Assembly (NCBI RefSeq): GCF_036169555.1
Contig: NZ_CP108032.1
Coordinates: 4,712,001-4,776,000 of the forward strand
From: Streptomyces sp. NBC_00306
Lineage (GTDB): Bacteria; Actinomycetota; Actinomycetes; Streptomycetales; Streptomycetaceae
DNA: 64,000 nucleotides
Direction of reading: 5' to 3'
Shown: one piece after another, positions 45,657 through 55,062 of the stretch
How the letters are laid out: each line of letters opens with the position of its first letter
Numbering within the stretch: the first letter of the stretch is position 1
The notes under the pieces: generated by a model
Seen by the model: only the letters and a program-made list of their open reading frames with translations
Database searches by the model: none
What the model was told of the DNA's origin: nothing
Translations under genes and position numbers: made by a program

Positions 45657-46889
45657 ATGGCACCGAACGACAGCGCACAGACCACCGAAGAGGCCAAGGA
45701 CCTCGCAGTGGGCCGCCGCAAGGCCGCTCGCTACATCGTCCCGGTCGCGGTGGCCGGGGTGGCGGCGGCGACCATCGGGCTCGTCCCGGCGCTCGCTGCA
45801 TCCGGTGACCCCGATCTGCCGAAGATCAGCGCGCAGGAGCTCATCGAGAAGATCGCCGCATCGGACACCCAGCAGCTGTCCGGCACCGTCAAGGTCAACA
45901 CGGACCTGGGCCTCCCGGACATCGGCGGTCTCGCCGACTCCTTCGCGCCCAAGGGCGGCGACCGCGGGAACGAGCAGGGCTCGTCCGCCGCCCCCGACGG
46001 CAAGCTGATGGAGCTCGCCACCGGTTCGCACACGCTGAGGGTCGCGGCCGACGGTCCGGACCGGCAGAAGGTGTCGATCCTGGAGGACGCGGCCGAGTAC
46101 AGCCTGATCCACAACGGCGACGAGGTCTGGGCCTACGACAGCGCGACCAACGAGGCGTACCACTCCAAGGACGCGGCGAAGGGCGCCGCCGAGGAGCACG
46201 GCAAGGACCAGGCGAAGCCCGAGGATCTGCCGTCCACGCCCAAGGAGTTCGCGGACGAGGCCCTCGAGGCGGCCGGCGACACCACGTCCATCACCGTCGA
46301 CGGCACCGCCCAGGTGGCCGGCCGCGACGCCTACCAGCTGCTGATCAAGCCCAAGCAGAGCGGTTCCACCATCGGCTCGATCAAGGTGGCGGTGGACGCG
46401 AAGACGGGCACCCCGCTGAAGTTCACGCTCACGCCGAGCGGCGGGGGCAAGGCCGCCGTCGACGTCGGCTTCACCAAGGTCGACTTCTCCAAGCCGGCCG
46501 CGTCCACCTTCGACTTCAGCCCGCCCAAGGGCGCGAAGGTGACCGAGGCCGACGAGCTCGGCAAGGACCAGGGAGCCCCGAAGCCCGAGAAGGACCTCAA
46601 GGGCTTCGAGGAGTTCCAGGGCCTGAACGTCATCGGTGAGGGCTGGACCTCCATCGCGAAGATCGAGGGACCCGCCGGCGAGGGCTCCGCGGCCCCGAAG
46701 GAGGGTGACGTCCCGCCGGAGGCGCAGGGCTTCCTGGACGCCCTGGGCGACCCGGTGAAGGGCAAGTTCGGCTCGGGCACGGTCTTCAAGACCCGGCTCG
46801 TCAACGCCCTGATGACGGACGACGGCACCGTGTACGTCGGAGCGGTCACCAAGGACGCACTCGTGAAGGCAGCCGACGCAGGCAAGTGA
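45657..46889 (+). CDS. LolA/DUF2092-like membrane-anchored protein
   Basis: 410 residues. One hydrophobic segment near residue 25-48 (RYIVPVAVAGVAAATIGLVPALAA) anchors or exports the protein; the rest is extracytoplasmic. ISAQELIEKIAASDTQQLSGTVKVNTDLGLP and YSLIHNGDEVWAYDSATNEAYHS match the LolA/LppX-type half-barrel seen in actinobacterial DUF2092 proteins, which bind lipids or sense the envelope. GGAGGT lies 11 nt before the ATG. A hairpin separates it from the ABC exporter genes. Confidence 0.75.
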   Translation: MAPNDSAQTTEEAKDLAVGRRKAARYIVPVAVAGVAAATIGLVPALAASGDPDLPKISAQELIEKIAASDTQQLSGTVKVNTDLGLPDIGGLADSFAPKGGDRGNEQGSSAAPDGKLMELATGSHTLRVAADGPDRQKVSILEDAAEYSLIHNGDEVWAYDSATNEAYHSKDAAKGAAEEHGKDQAKPEDLPSTPKEFADEALEAAGDTTSITVDGTAQVAGRDAYQLLIKPKQSGSTIGSIKVAVDAKTGTPLKFTLTPSGGGKAAVDVGFTKVDFSKPAASTFDFSPPKGAKVTEADELGKDQGAPKPEKDLKGFEEFQGLNVIGEGWTSIAKIEGPAGEGSAAPKEGDVPPEAQGFLDALGDPVKGKFGSGTVFKTRLVNALMTDDGTVYVGAVTKDALVKAADAGK

Positions 46890-46926
46890 CCCGGGCGAGG
46901 GCATGACGCCCGATCGTGGTTGTCGC

Positions 46927-46959
46927 CCGCCCCGCCGTACGCTCCGTACGGTGGGGCGG
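46927..46959 (+). terminator. Hairpin after the LolA-like gene
   Basis: 15-bp arms with one G-U wobble (46927-46941/46945-46959), 3-nt loop, 37 bp after the stop and 28 bp before the ABC ATPase start. Confidence 0.65.
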
Positions 46960-46987
46960 AAGCCTGAGCGAGTGAACGGGGGCCGGT

Positions 46988-47926
46988 ATGGCAGCTGTGA
47001 TCGAGACGCACGGACTCACCAAGCGCTACCGCGGCGGCCAGCTCGCCGTCGACCGGCTCGACCTCGCCGTGCCCGCGGGCAGCGTCTTCGGCTTCCTCGG
47101 CCCCAACGGGTCGGGCAAGACCACCACCATCCGGATGCTGATGGGCCTCATCGAGCCCACCGCCGGCAGCGCGACTGTCCTCGGCGGCACCATGCCGCGT
47201 GCCGTACGGACGGTCCTTCCGCATGTGGGCGCGCTGATCGAGGGACCGGCGCTGTACGGGTTCCTGAGCGGCCGGGACAACCTGGTGCGGTACGACTCCG
47301 CCGACCCGAACGCCGATCCCCGCACCCGCGCGGCCCGCGTCGCCTCCGCACTGGACCGGGTGGGGCTGACCTCGGCCGCGGGAAAGAAGGCCAAGGCGTA
47401 CTCCCTCGGTATGAAGCAGCGGCTCGGGCTCGCCGCCGCGCTGCTCCAGCCGCGCAAGCTCCTGGTGCTCGACGAGCCCACCAACGGCCTCGACCCGCAG
47501 GGCATGCGGGAGATCCGCGCCCTGGTCCGGGCGCTGGCCGCAGACGGCACCACGGTCTTCCTCTCCTCGCACCTCCTCGACGAGATCGAACAGGTCTGCA
47601 CCCACGCGGCCGTCATGGCGCAGGGACGGCTGCTCATCCAGGGCCCGGTGGCCGACCTCGCCGCCGGGGCCAGAGGCCGCCTGGTCGTCCTCACGCCCGA
47701 CACGGGCGACGCCGCCCGCCTTCTCAAGGAGCAGGGAGTCGCCGGGGTGAACGTCGAGGACGAGCGGGTGACGGGCGAGCCGCCGGGGCCCGGTGTGGAC
47801 CTGGCCGAGCTCAACGCCGCCCTGGTCGGCGGCGGGGTGCGGGTACGGGGGTTCGGCGTCGAGCGCGCCTCCCTGGAGGACGCGTTCGTCGCACTGACCG
47901 GAGAGGGATTCGATGTCGCAGGCTGA
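46988..47926 (+). CDS. ABC exporter ATPase
   Basis: 312 residues. Walker A GPNGSGKT (38-45), signature-like YSLGMKQRLGLAAAL, Walker B KLLVLDEPTNGLDPQG and switch His in SSHLLDEIEQVC; the C-terminal 90 residues match the regulatory extension of CcmA/DrrA-type exporters. ATG 46988 follows GGGGG. It overlaps the permease gene by 14 bp. Confidence 0.93.
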   Translation: MAAVIETHGLTKRYRGGQLAVDRLDLAVPAGSVFGFLGPNGSGKTTTIRMLMGLIEPTAGSATVLGGTMPRAVRTVLPHVGALIEGPALYGFLSGRDNLVRYDSADPNADPRTRAARVASALDRVGLTSAAGKKAKAYSLGMKQRLGLAAALLQPRKLLVLDEPTNGLDPQGMREIRALVRALAADGTTVFLSSHLLDEIEQVCTHAAVMAQGRLLIQGPVADLAAGARGRLVVLTPDTGDAARLLKEQGVAGVNVEDERVTGEPPGPGVDLAELNAALVGGGVRVRGFGVERASLEDAFVALTGEGFDVAG

Positions 47927-48845
47927 GGTGATCGGGACGGGCGGGACCGGCGGTGCCGATGGCTCCGACCGCCCGGGAGCGGCTGCCGGACCGGACGCCG
48001 GACCGCGTGCGCTGTGGACCCTCGGGCTCTTCCGCTCCGAGCTGTTCACCACGCTGCGCCGCTGGCGGACGCTCGCCCTGCTGGCCGTGCTGGCCGCCGT
48101 ACCGGTACTGATCGGCATCGCGGTGAAGATCGAGACCGGCGACGGGGGCTCCTCCGGCGGAGGCGGCGGCGAGGGACCCGCCTTCATCACCCAGATCACC
48201 AACAACGGCCTGTTCCTGGTCTTCGCCGCGCTCGCCGCGACCCTGCCCGTGTTCCTCCCGATGGCGGTCGGGGTCGTCGCGGGCGACGCCATCGCGGGCG
48301 AGGCCAACGCCGGCACCCTTCGCTATCTGCTGGTCGCACCGGCGGGCCGGACGCGGCTGCTCCTCGCCAAGTACGCGACCGTCCTCACGTTCTGTCTGGT
48401 GGCCACCCTGGTGGTCGCCGCGTCCGCGCTCGCCGTCGGCGCGGTGCTCTTCCCGCTCGGTGATGTCACGACGATCTCCGGCACCACCATCTCGTTCGGG
48501 GACGGCCTGCTGCGGGCCGCCCTGATCGCGGTCGTCGTCGCGGCCTCGCTGGCCGGACTCGCGGCCCTCGGCCTGTTCGTCTCGACGCTCACGGGCAGCG
48601 GCATCGCGGCCATGGCGACCACGGTCGGCCTGCTGATCACCGTGCAGATCCTGGACACGATCCCTCAGCTGGACGCGATCCACCCATATCTCTTCCCGCA
48701 CTACTGGCTGTCGTTCTCGGACCTGCTGCGGGAGCCGCTCTACTGGGACGAGGTGCAGAAGAACCTGGGCCTTCAGGCGCTGTACGCCGTGGTGTTCGGG
48801 TCCGCTGCCTGGGCGCGCTTCACGACGAAGGACATCACGGCGTAG
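47913..48845 (+). CDS. ABC exporter permease (ABC-2 type)
   Basis: 310 residues, about six helices. ABC-2 layout with the conserved GDAIAGEANAGTLRYLLVAPAGRTRLLLAKY cytoplasmic helix and a Gly/Ser-rich external loop after the first helix (SSGGGGGEG). It works with the preceding ATPase; the substrate is unknown. GAGAGGG is upstream of ATG 47913. Confidence 0.9.
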   Translation: MSQAEVIGTGGTGGADGSDRPGAAAGPDAGPRALWTLGLFRSELFTTLRRWRTLALLAVLAAVPVLIGIAVKIETGDGGSSGGGGGEGPAFITQITNNGLFLVFAALAATLPVFLPMAVGVVAGDAIAGEANAGTLRYLLVAPAGRTRLLLAKYATVLTFCLVATLVVAASALAVGAVLFPLGDVTTISGTTISFGDGLLRAALIAVVVAASLAGLAALGLFVSTLTGSGIAAMATTVGLLITVQILDTIPQLDAIHPYLFPHYWLSFSDLLREPLYWDEVQKNLGLQALYAVVFGSAAWARFTTKDITA

Positions 48846-48885
48846 GCACCGCGGCCACGATTCCCGAAGCCGGGAGGCGCACGAC

Positions 48886-49443
48886 TCACGTCACCGCGGC
48901 GAAGAACCGCTTGGCGTCCCCGACGGCCGCTTCGTCGTTCAGGACGTCACCGGGCCGGGAGCCGTTGCCGAGGAGTACACCGCCCCGCTCCATCTTCAGA
49001 TAGGCGGCGATGGTGTCGAGCGTGCCCACCAGCGGGTCGGCCGCCGCGCGGTCGGCGTCGGCGAGCGCGGTCACGCCCCACAGCGTGCGTCCCGCCATCC
49101 GGGCCCTGAAGTCCACGCCCGGCACCCGCATCCAGCCCGACCAGTGGTCGAGGTAGCGCTTGGTGGAGGTCGAGACGGTGTACCAGTACAGCGGTGAGGC
49201 GATGACCAGGTCGGTCGCCTCCAGAGTGGCGTCCAGCAGGGTGGCGCCGTGCCCGGTGGGCGCGGGATAGGCGCCGTCGTCCTCGTGCCGTGCGTCCTCG
49301 AAGTCCGGCAGTGGGAGGTCGGCCAGATGGAGCCAGCGCTGCTCGGCGCTCGCGGGAAGCTGCTCGGCCGCGAGCCGGGCCAGCGCCTCGGTGTTGCCGT
49401 CGGTGCGGCTGCTGCCCAGCAGGAACAGGAACTTCCGGGTCAT
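48886..49443 (-). CDS. NAD(P)H-dependent FMN oxidoreductase (flavodoxin fold)
   Basis: 185 residues. LFLLGSSRTDGNTEALARLA is the FMN phosphate loop and ASPLYWYTVSTSTKRYLDHW the second FMN segment, as in iron-sulfur flavoprotein/NADPH-FMN reductase-type proteins. ATG 49443 has GGGGAG 6 nt upstream. Its promoter carries a large palindrome. Confidence 0.88.
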   Translation of the reverse strand: MTRKFLFLLGSSRTDGNTEALARLAAEQLPASAEQRWLHLADLPLPDFEDARHEDDGAYPAPTGHGATLLDATLEATDLVIASPLYWYTVSTSTKRYLDHWSGWMRVPGVDFRARMAGRTLWGVTALADADRAAADPLVGTLDTIAAYLKMERGGVLLGNGSRPGDVLNDEAAVGDAKRFFAAVT

Positions 49444-49494
49444 CGCGTTCTCCCCCTCGTACCGCTCGTACCGCGGACAGCCGTCCGCGAACGT

Positions 49495-49533
49495 GACTGC
49501 ATGCGTGCGCAGTATATGCACACGCATGCAGTC
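49495..49533 (-). promoter_or_regulatory. 39-bp palindrome enclosing the -10 of the FMN oxidoreductase gene
   Basis: Perfect 13-bp arms GACTGCATGCGTG / CACGCATGCAGTC (49495-49507/49521-49533) surround a minus-strand TATACT (49516-49511). The placement is that of a repressor operator blocking the -10. Transcription would start about 60 nt before the ATG. Confidence 0.65.
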
Positions 49534-49573
49534 GGTGGGGGGTGGCGGTCTTCGGGACAGCCGGGTCAGCCGG

Positions 49574-50902
49574 TCAGAAGGTCAGCTTCCAGCTGTTGAT
49601 GTAGCCCGTGTCCTGCGCGGCGACGTCCTGCACCCGCAGTTTCCAGGCGCCGTTGGCCGGCTCGCTCGACGCGTTCACGGTGTAGGTGGCGACGACGTTG
49701 TCCGCCGAATCGTTGCTGCTGGAGTTCTTCAGCCGGTACGCACTGCCGTCGGGGGCCACCAGGTCCACGACCAGGTCGCCGCGCCAGGTGTGCCGGATGT
49801 CGACGCCCACCGAGAGGGCGGCCGGGGCGTTGCCGGTGCGGCCGGTGACGTTGACCGTCGAGGTGACGGCCGCGCCGTTGTCCGGGATCGCCACGTCGGC
49901 GGTGTTCTCGTACGCCTCACCGGGCGGGACGGTCGTCCCCGTCGAGAGCGTCCAGACGGCGTGGGCGAGCGCGTCGCTGTTGCGGTCCAGGGCGGTGTCG
50001 TTGATGTTCGCCGTGGTGTCGCACGAGGAGTGGTAGCAGCGGTCGAAGGCCTGGCCGGCGGTGCCGCCCCACTTCTGGACCTGTGCCGCGGTCTTGGTGC
50101 GCCCGGCTCCGGTGAACAGACCGCCGACCGGTATGCCCACGTTCTTGAACGAGGCGTGGTCCGAGCGGCCGTCGCCCTCGGTCTCGATCTCGGTCGCGAC
50201 GCCGAGGCCGGCGAAGTAGTCCTTGAGGACCTTCTCGATCGCCGGGTCGTCGTCGTAGACGAAGTAGCCCGGGTTGGGCGAGCCGATCATGTCGAAGTTG
50301 AGATAACCGGAGATCTTCGAACGCTCGGCGGCGGGAAGGTTGTTGACGTAGTACTTCGACCCGACCAGGCCCAGCTCCTCGGCGCCCCACCAGGCGAACC
50401 GCAGATGCTTCGTGGGCTGCAACTGGGCGCGGGAGACGGCGAGCGCGGTCTCCAGGACGCCTGCGGAGCCCGAGCCGTTGTCGTTGATGCCGGCACCGGA
50501 GGAGACGGAGTCGAGGTGCGCACCGGCCATCACGATCTGGTTGGCGTCGCCGCCGGGCCAGTCGGCGATGAGGTTGTACCCGGTGGCGCCGCTGGAGGTG
50601 AACTGCTGGATGGACGTGGTGAATCCGGCCGCGTCCAGCTTCGCCTTCACGAAGTCGAGGGACGCCTTGTAGCCGGCCCGGCCGTGGGCGCGGTTGCCGC
50701 CGTTGGCGGTGGCGATCGACTGGAGCTGGGTGAGGTGCGCCTTGACGTTGGCGAGCGGTATGTCGGGGGCGGCCAGTGCGGACGTCGGGGCTGCCGGCGC
50801 GGCCGGTGCCGCCGTGGCCGCGGGAGCGGCGGAGGCGAGCAGACCGGCCAGGGCTATCGCGGCGGCCGCGGCCGTGCGTCTGGGAAAGGCGGAGAACTTC
50901 AT
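49574..50902 (-). CDS. Secreted M28 double-zinc aminopeptidase (S. griseus aminopeptidase-like) with P-domain
   Basis: 442 residues. Signal and short propeptide run to about residue 44; the mature protein begins APDIPLANVKAHLTQL as in S. griseus aminopeptidase. Without gaps the known ligands fall at His129 (GAHLDS), Asp141 (INDNGSGS), Glu176 with catalytic Glu175 (WGAEELG), Asp204 (FDMIGS) and His291 (RSDHASF). All are present, so it should release N-terminal, mainly hydrophobic, residues. A C-terminal P-domain-like beta-sandwich (about 335-442; DIRHTWRGDLVVDLVAPDGSAYRL) follows. ATG 50902 has CGGAG upstream. Confidence 0.95.
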   Translation of the reverse strand: MKFSAFPRRTAAAAAIALAGLLASAAPAATAAPAAPAAPTSALAAPDIPLANVKAHLTQLQSIATANGGNRAHGRAGYKASLDFVKAKLDAAGFTTSIQQFTSSGATGYNLIADWPGGDANQIVMAGAHLDSVSSGAGINDNGSGSAGVLETALAVSRAQLQPTKHLRFAWWGAEELGLVGSKYYVNNLPAAERSKISGYLNFDMIGSPNPGYFVYDDDPAIEKVLKDYFAGLGVATEIETEGDGRSDHASFKNVGIPVGGLFTGAGRTKTAAQVQKWGGTAGQAFDRCYHSSCDTTANINDTALDRNSDALAHAVWTLSTGTTVPPGEAYENTADVAIPDNGAAVTSTVNVTGRTGNAPAALSVGVDIRHTWRGDLVVDLVAPDGSAYRLKNSSSNDSADNVVATYTVNASSEPANGAWKLRVQDVAAQDTGYINSWKLTF

Positions 50903-51257
50903 GTGGGGGCTCCGGATTCCGTACGGGGACATGACGGAACGTGCGAGACGCCCCGGAACGGCTCGTTCCAGGGCGTTGGAGCAGTGGCGCTGAACAGTAA
51001 GGAGAGCGATGCGGGCGCGTGGGCATGCGGTGGTGATGCTGCGGTACGGGTGGCGCGGTGTGCGTGCTGAGAGTTCAGCGAGACTTTGACCTACCGTCAA
51101 GGGCGGAAATCGGTCAGCCGCGTTCGTATATAGGACTTCGACTCCGTCACGGAACGGCCAACGCCGCGGCGCCTTTCGGGCACAACTGCCGCACGGCGGG
51201 CGTCAACGGTGTGACAGGGGTTCAGGCTGTGGCCATCGCCGAGCAAGGGTGCGCCGT
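50903..51257. promoter_or_regulatory. Divergent upstream region of the aminopeptidase gene
   Basis: 355-bp gap. A minus-strand TTGACG, 17-nt spacer, TGAACT pair near 51070-51100 could be the aminopeptidase promoter; GGAACG/CGTTCC (50955-50969) is a small inverted repeat. No gene is supported in it. Confidence 0.3.
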
Positions 51258-51464
51258 ATGAACCTGGATCCGTTCCTGCTGCTGGACGCCGCGATCAGGT
51301 TTCTGCTGCCCGTGGGGGTCGCCACGCTGTTCGCGACCGTGGCCGCGATGGCCCTCCTCGTCGGCATGTTCGCCCTGCTGACACGGCGCGCGCGCCGGCG
51401 GTACACGGCGGCGGAGGAGGAGGGCCACGGGCTCGACTTCTTCACCTGGCGGGATGGGGACTAG
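51258..51464 (+). CDS. Small single-pass membrane protein (68 aa)
   Basis: MNLDPFLLLDAAIRFLLPVG leads into a hydrophobic stretch through about residue 40, then a basic TRRARRR stop-transfer segment and an acidic tail ending FFTWRDGD. ATG 51258 has AAGGG 8 nt upstream; GTG 51249 in frame is an alternative. No recognisable family. Confidence 0.55.
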   Translation: MNLDPFLLLDAAIRFLLPVGVATLFATVAAMALLVGMFALLTRRARRRYTAAEEEGHGLDFFTWRDGD

Positions 51465-51493
51465 AGCCTGCCCGGCGCTCCCCGAACGCGGTC

Positions 51494-51943
51494 CTACTCC
51501 ACGCAGAACTCGTTCCCCTCGGGGTCCGCCATGGTCGTCCACACGCCGATCGGCTGGTCCTGCCGGTAGAGGACGGTCGCACCGAGCCCCTCCAGCCGCG
51601 CGACCTCCGCCTCGCGCTTCTCCGGACCCATGTGCAGGTCGAGATGGAGCCGGTTCTTGACCGTCTTCCCCTCGGGCACGCGCTGGAACAGCAGTCGACG
51701 GCCGAGACCGATGTCGGTGTCCTTCTCGAACTCGTCGTCCGGATGCCGGACGGCGGTGTAATCGAGCCAGGCGTCCCGGCCGTGGGCCTGGGTGGTCGAG
51801 CCGTCCGGCAGCTGTCCGGCTTGCCGCAGGCTCTCGATCAGCGCGCTGTGGTCCTCTCGTCGGTACTCCAGCGCCGCGGCCCAGAAGTCGGCCTGCGTGT
51901 GCGGGTCGGAGCAGTCCACCACAAGTTTCCAGTGCACGGTCAT
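51494..51943 (-). CDS. VOC-superfamily (glyoxalase/bleomycin-resistance-like) protein
   Basis: 149 residues, two beta-alpha-beta-beta-beta modules: HWKLVVDCSDPHTQADFWAAALEYRRE and LHLDLHMGPEKREAEVARLEGLGATVL ... TTMADPEGNEFCVE. This is the common uncharacterised actinobacterial glyoxalase-like group. The ATG lies inside the palindromic promoter shared with the CGNR gene; there is no SD, and the mRNA is probably leaderless. Confidence 0.85.
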   Translation of the reverse strand: MTVHWKLVVDCSDPHTQADFWAAALEYRREDHSALIESLRQAGQLPDGSTTQAHGRDAWLDYTAVRHPDDEFEKDTDIGLGRRLLFQRVPEGKTVKNRLHLDLHMGPEKREAEVARLEGLGATVLYRQDQPIGVWTTMADPEGNEFCVE

Positions 51944-51967
51944 GTAACCACTTATAATGGTTACATG
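51941..51967. promoter_or_regulatory. 27-bp palindrome holding both start codons and both -10 elements of a divergent pair
   Basis: Arms CATGTAACCA (51941-51950) and TGGTTACATG (51958-51967) flank CTTATAA. The minus-strand ATG (51943) and plus-strand ATG (51965) lie in the arms. TATAAT (51953-51958, plus) ends 7 nt before the plus ATG; TATAAG (51956-51951, minus) ends 8 nt before the minus ATG. Both mRNAs should be leaderless, and one dimeric protein could block both promoters. Confidence 0.75.
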
Positions 51968-52576
51968 AGCGAGGCGGCAAGAGGACTGACCCTGAGTACG
52001 CCGGATGGGCGTCCCTATCGCTTCGACCCCGGCGCGCTCTGCCTCGAGCTGCTGCCGACCGGAGGGCCGGGAAGCTATGCGCGGTGGGAGGTGCTGCACG
52101 AGCCCGCCGACCTGGTGCGCTGGGCGCAGCAGAGCCGGCTGCCCGACGGGCTGGAGCCGGTCGTGACCCCTGACGAGGTCATGGCAGCGCGGGCACTCCG
52201 CGACGCCCTGTGGCGGCTGACCGCCGGCCGGATGCGCGGCGGGCCGCTGTCCCCGGCGGACCTTGCCGTGGTCAACGACGCGGCGGCGAAGGCCTCGCCG
52301 GTCCCGCGGTTCACCGAGCACGGGGGCCACGGCTGGGTCCCCGGGGCCACGGGCACTCAGTTGCTGTCCGCCGTCGCGCGCGATGTGGTGGACCTGTTCA
52401 CCGGGCCCTACGCGCATCGCATCCGCGAATGCGGCGCGCACGACTGCTCCCTGCTCTTCGTCGACACGTCCCGGCCGGGCCGCCGTCGCTGGTGCGCGAT
52501 GGAGAACTGCGGCAATCGCAGCAAGGTCAGGGCGCACCGCGCCCGCCACACCGAATCGGAGGGAGACGAGCGATGA
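51965..52576 (+). CDS. ABATE/CGNR zinc-finger putative transcriptional regulator
   Basis: 203 residues. The N-terminal part fits an ABATE (stress-induced, presumed ligand-binding) domain, and the C-terminus is a CGNR zinc finger: RECGAHDCSLLFVDTSRPGRRRWCAMENCGNRSKVRAHRAR, with Cys pairs and the name-giving CGNR. It is likely to bind DNA, and the palindrome over its own start is the obvious candidate site. ATGA overlap with the next gene. Confidence 0.88.
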   Translation: MSEAARGLTLSTPDGRPYRFDPGALCLELLPTGGPGSYARWEVLHEPADLVRWAQQSRLPDGLEPVVTPDEVMAARALRDALWRLTAGRMRGGPLSPADLAVVNDAAAKASPVPRFTEHGGHGWVPGATGTQLLSAVARDVVDLFTGPYAHRIRECGAHDCSLLFVDTSRPGRRRWCAMENCGNRSKVRAHRARHTESEGDER

Positions 52577-52989
52577 CGAGCGAACCGAGCCGTCACGACA
52601 CGACGGGGCTCACCCAGGACGCGGGCTGGGAGATCGGCGTCTCGAAGACGCTTCCCCTGCCCGTCGCCGCGGTGTGGGACTTCATCGTGAGCCCGGAGGG
52701 CGTCGCCCTCTGGCTCGGGAAGGGCGTTGACCTGCCCACCGAGAAGGGCGAGGAGTACGCGACGGACGAGGGCGTCACGGGTGAGCTGCGCAGCTACCGC
52801 CCGGGCGACCGCGTCCGGCTGACGTACGGCACGACCACACTCCAGGTCGCGGTCTCCGCGTCGGGCTCCGGAAAGTCCGTCCTCCGCTTCCACCAGGAGC
52901 ATCTTGCCGACGCGGTGGAACGGGAACGGCAGCGGGCCCACTGGAAGGCCGTGACGGCCGAGGTGGTGCAGGCCCTGGGGGTGTCCTGA
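52573..52989 (+). CDS. SRPBCC (START/AHSA1-like) protein
   Basis: 138 residues. VSKTLPLPVAAVWDFIVSPEGVALWLGKG and GELRSYRPGDRVRLTYG are typical of AHSA1/START-like helix-grip folds, which hold small hydrophobic ligands. Translationally coupled (ATGA) to the CGNR regulator, so the two probably act together. The C-terminal REWRAHWKAV-type helix (RERQRAHWKAVTAEV) is conserved. Confidence 0.85.
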   Translation: MTSEPSRHDTTGLTQDAGWEIGVSKTLPLPVAAVWDFIVSPEGVALWLGKGVDLPTEKGEEYATDEGVTGELRSYRPGDRVRLTYGTTTLQVAVSASGSGKSVLRFHQEHLADAVERERQRAHWKAVTAEVVQALGVS

Positions 52990-53044
52990 GGCTCGGGGTG
53001 CGCATCAACGGGTCGCGTCCTCGACCCGCCGTCGGGGGCGTGCC

Positions 53045-53690
53045 GAGGAGTCGAGCCCGGAGGGCCCCCGGACCCGACGCCGGACAAGGGCCCGCCGCCC
53101 CACGTACCCGGCAGCCGCACGCAGGAGCGTCCGGGGGCTCGGGCCTTCGACCGCTTGGGAGGGGGCGTGCAGGGTCGTCCCCGCAGGGGATCGGCGGCAG
53201 GACCCGGGTGCGCAATGCAACGCGGCTGTTGGCCGCCGACCCCGAGGAGTCGAGCCCGGAGGGCCCCCGGACCCGACGCCCGACAAGGGCCCGCCGCCCC
53301 ACGTACCCGGCAGCCGCACGCAGGAGCGTCCGGGGGCTCGGGCCTTCGACCGCTTGGGAGGGGGCGTGCAGGGTCGTCCCCGCAGGGGATCGGCGGCAAG
53401 ACCCGGGTGATCCATGCAACGGAGCTGTTGGCCGCCGACCCCGAGGAGTCGAGCCCGGAGGGCCCCCGGACCCGACGCCCGACAAGAACCCGCCGCCCCA
53501 CGACCCGGCAGCCGCACGCAGGAGCGTCCGGGGGCTCGGGCCTTCGACCGCTTGGGAGGGGGCGTGCAGGGTCGTCCCCGCAGGGGATCGGCGGCAAGAC
53601 CCGGGTGCGCAATGGAACGCAGCTGTTGGCCGCCGACCCCGAGGAGTCGAGCCCGGAGGGCCGCCGGACCCGCCGCCGGACAAGAACCCG
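53045..53690. repeat. 199-bp tandem repeat array (three full copies plus a partial fourth)
   Basis: Units begin at 53045, 53244, 53443 and 53641 (periods 199, 199, 198) and are nearly identical; each holds a TCCCCGCAGGGGAT hairpin core. The 53020-53044 and 53690-53749 flanks are degenerate copies and short AACCCGAGGCTCAAGCAC repeats. A related inverted copy is at 62395-62511. The array fills the gap between the SRPBCC gene and rarD; no gene is supported in it. Confidence 0.9.
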
Positions 53691-53749
53691 AGGCTCAAGC
53701 ACCCAGGCCCGGGACCTGACGCCCGACAAGAACCCGAGGCTCAAGCACC

Positions 53750-54760
<1,011 letters not shown>

Positions 54761-54884
54761 TGCCCCTCCCGCCCCTGCGCGCTTCACCTCGTCGAAAGGT
54801 ACGCGCCGGAGGCCGAGCCTGTCATGCCCGTATCGCCATACGGTCATGACGAATCGGGAGGCGTCCACGACCGCCCGGAACGAC

Positions 54885-54979
54885 GCGGCAGCCACCCGGA
54901 ACGACGGCGATCACCCGGTAACGACTCGGCGGCCACCCGGAACAGCGCGGCAGCCACCCGGAACGACGGCGATCACCCG
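54885..54979. repeat. 33-bp direct repeat, period 62, between rarD and the QorB-like gene
   Basis: A 33-bp unit beginning GCGGCAGCCACCCGGAACGA occurs at about 54885-54917 and 54947-54979, with shorter CCACCCGGAAC copies around it. The 54761-55062 gap contains only these repeats. Confidence 0.7.
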
Positions 54980-55062
54980 TCATCGGTCGACGACTCGCCG
55001 GCCCCCGGAACGACGCGGCACCCGCCCAGCACCAGACGGCGCCCCCCGGCCCCCCCATCGCC

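Noticed and set aside
53045..53690. CRISPR array
   Set aside because: The 199-bp units are identical throughout, with no short repeat/unique spacer alternation, and no cas gene is present.
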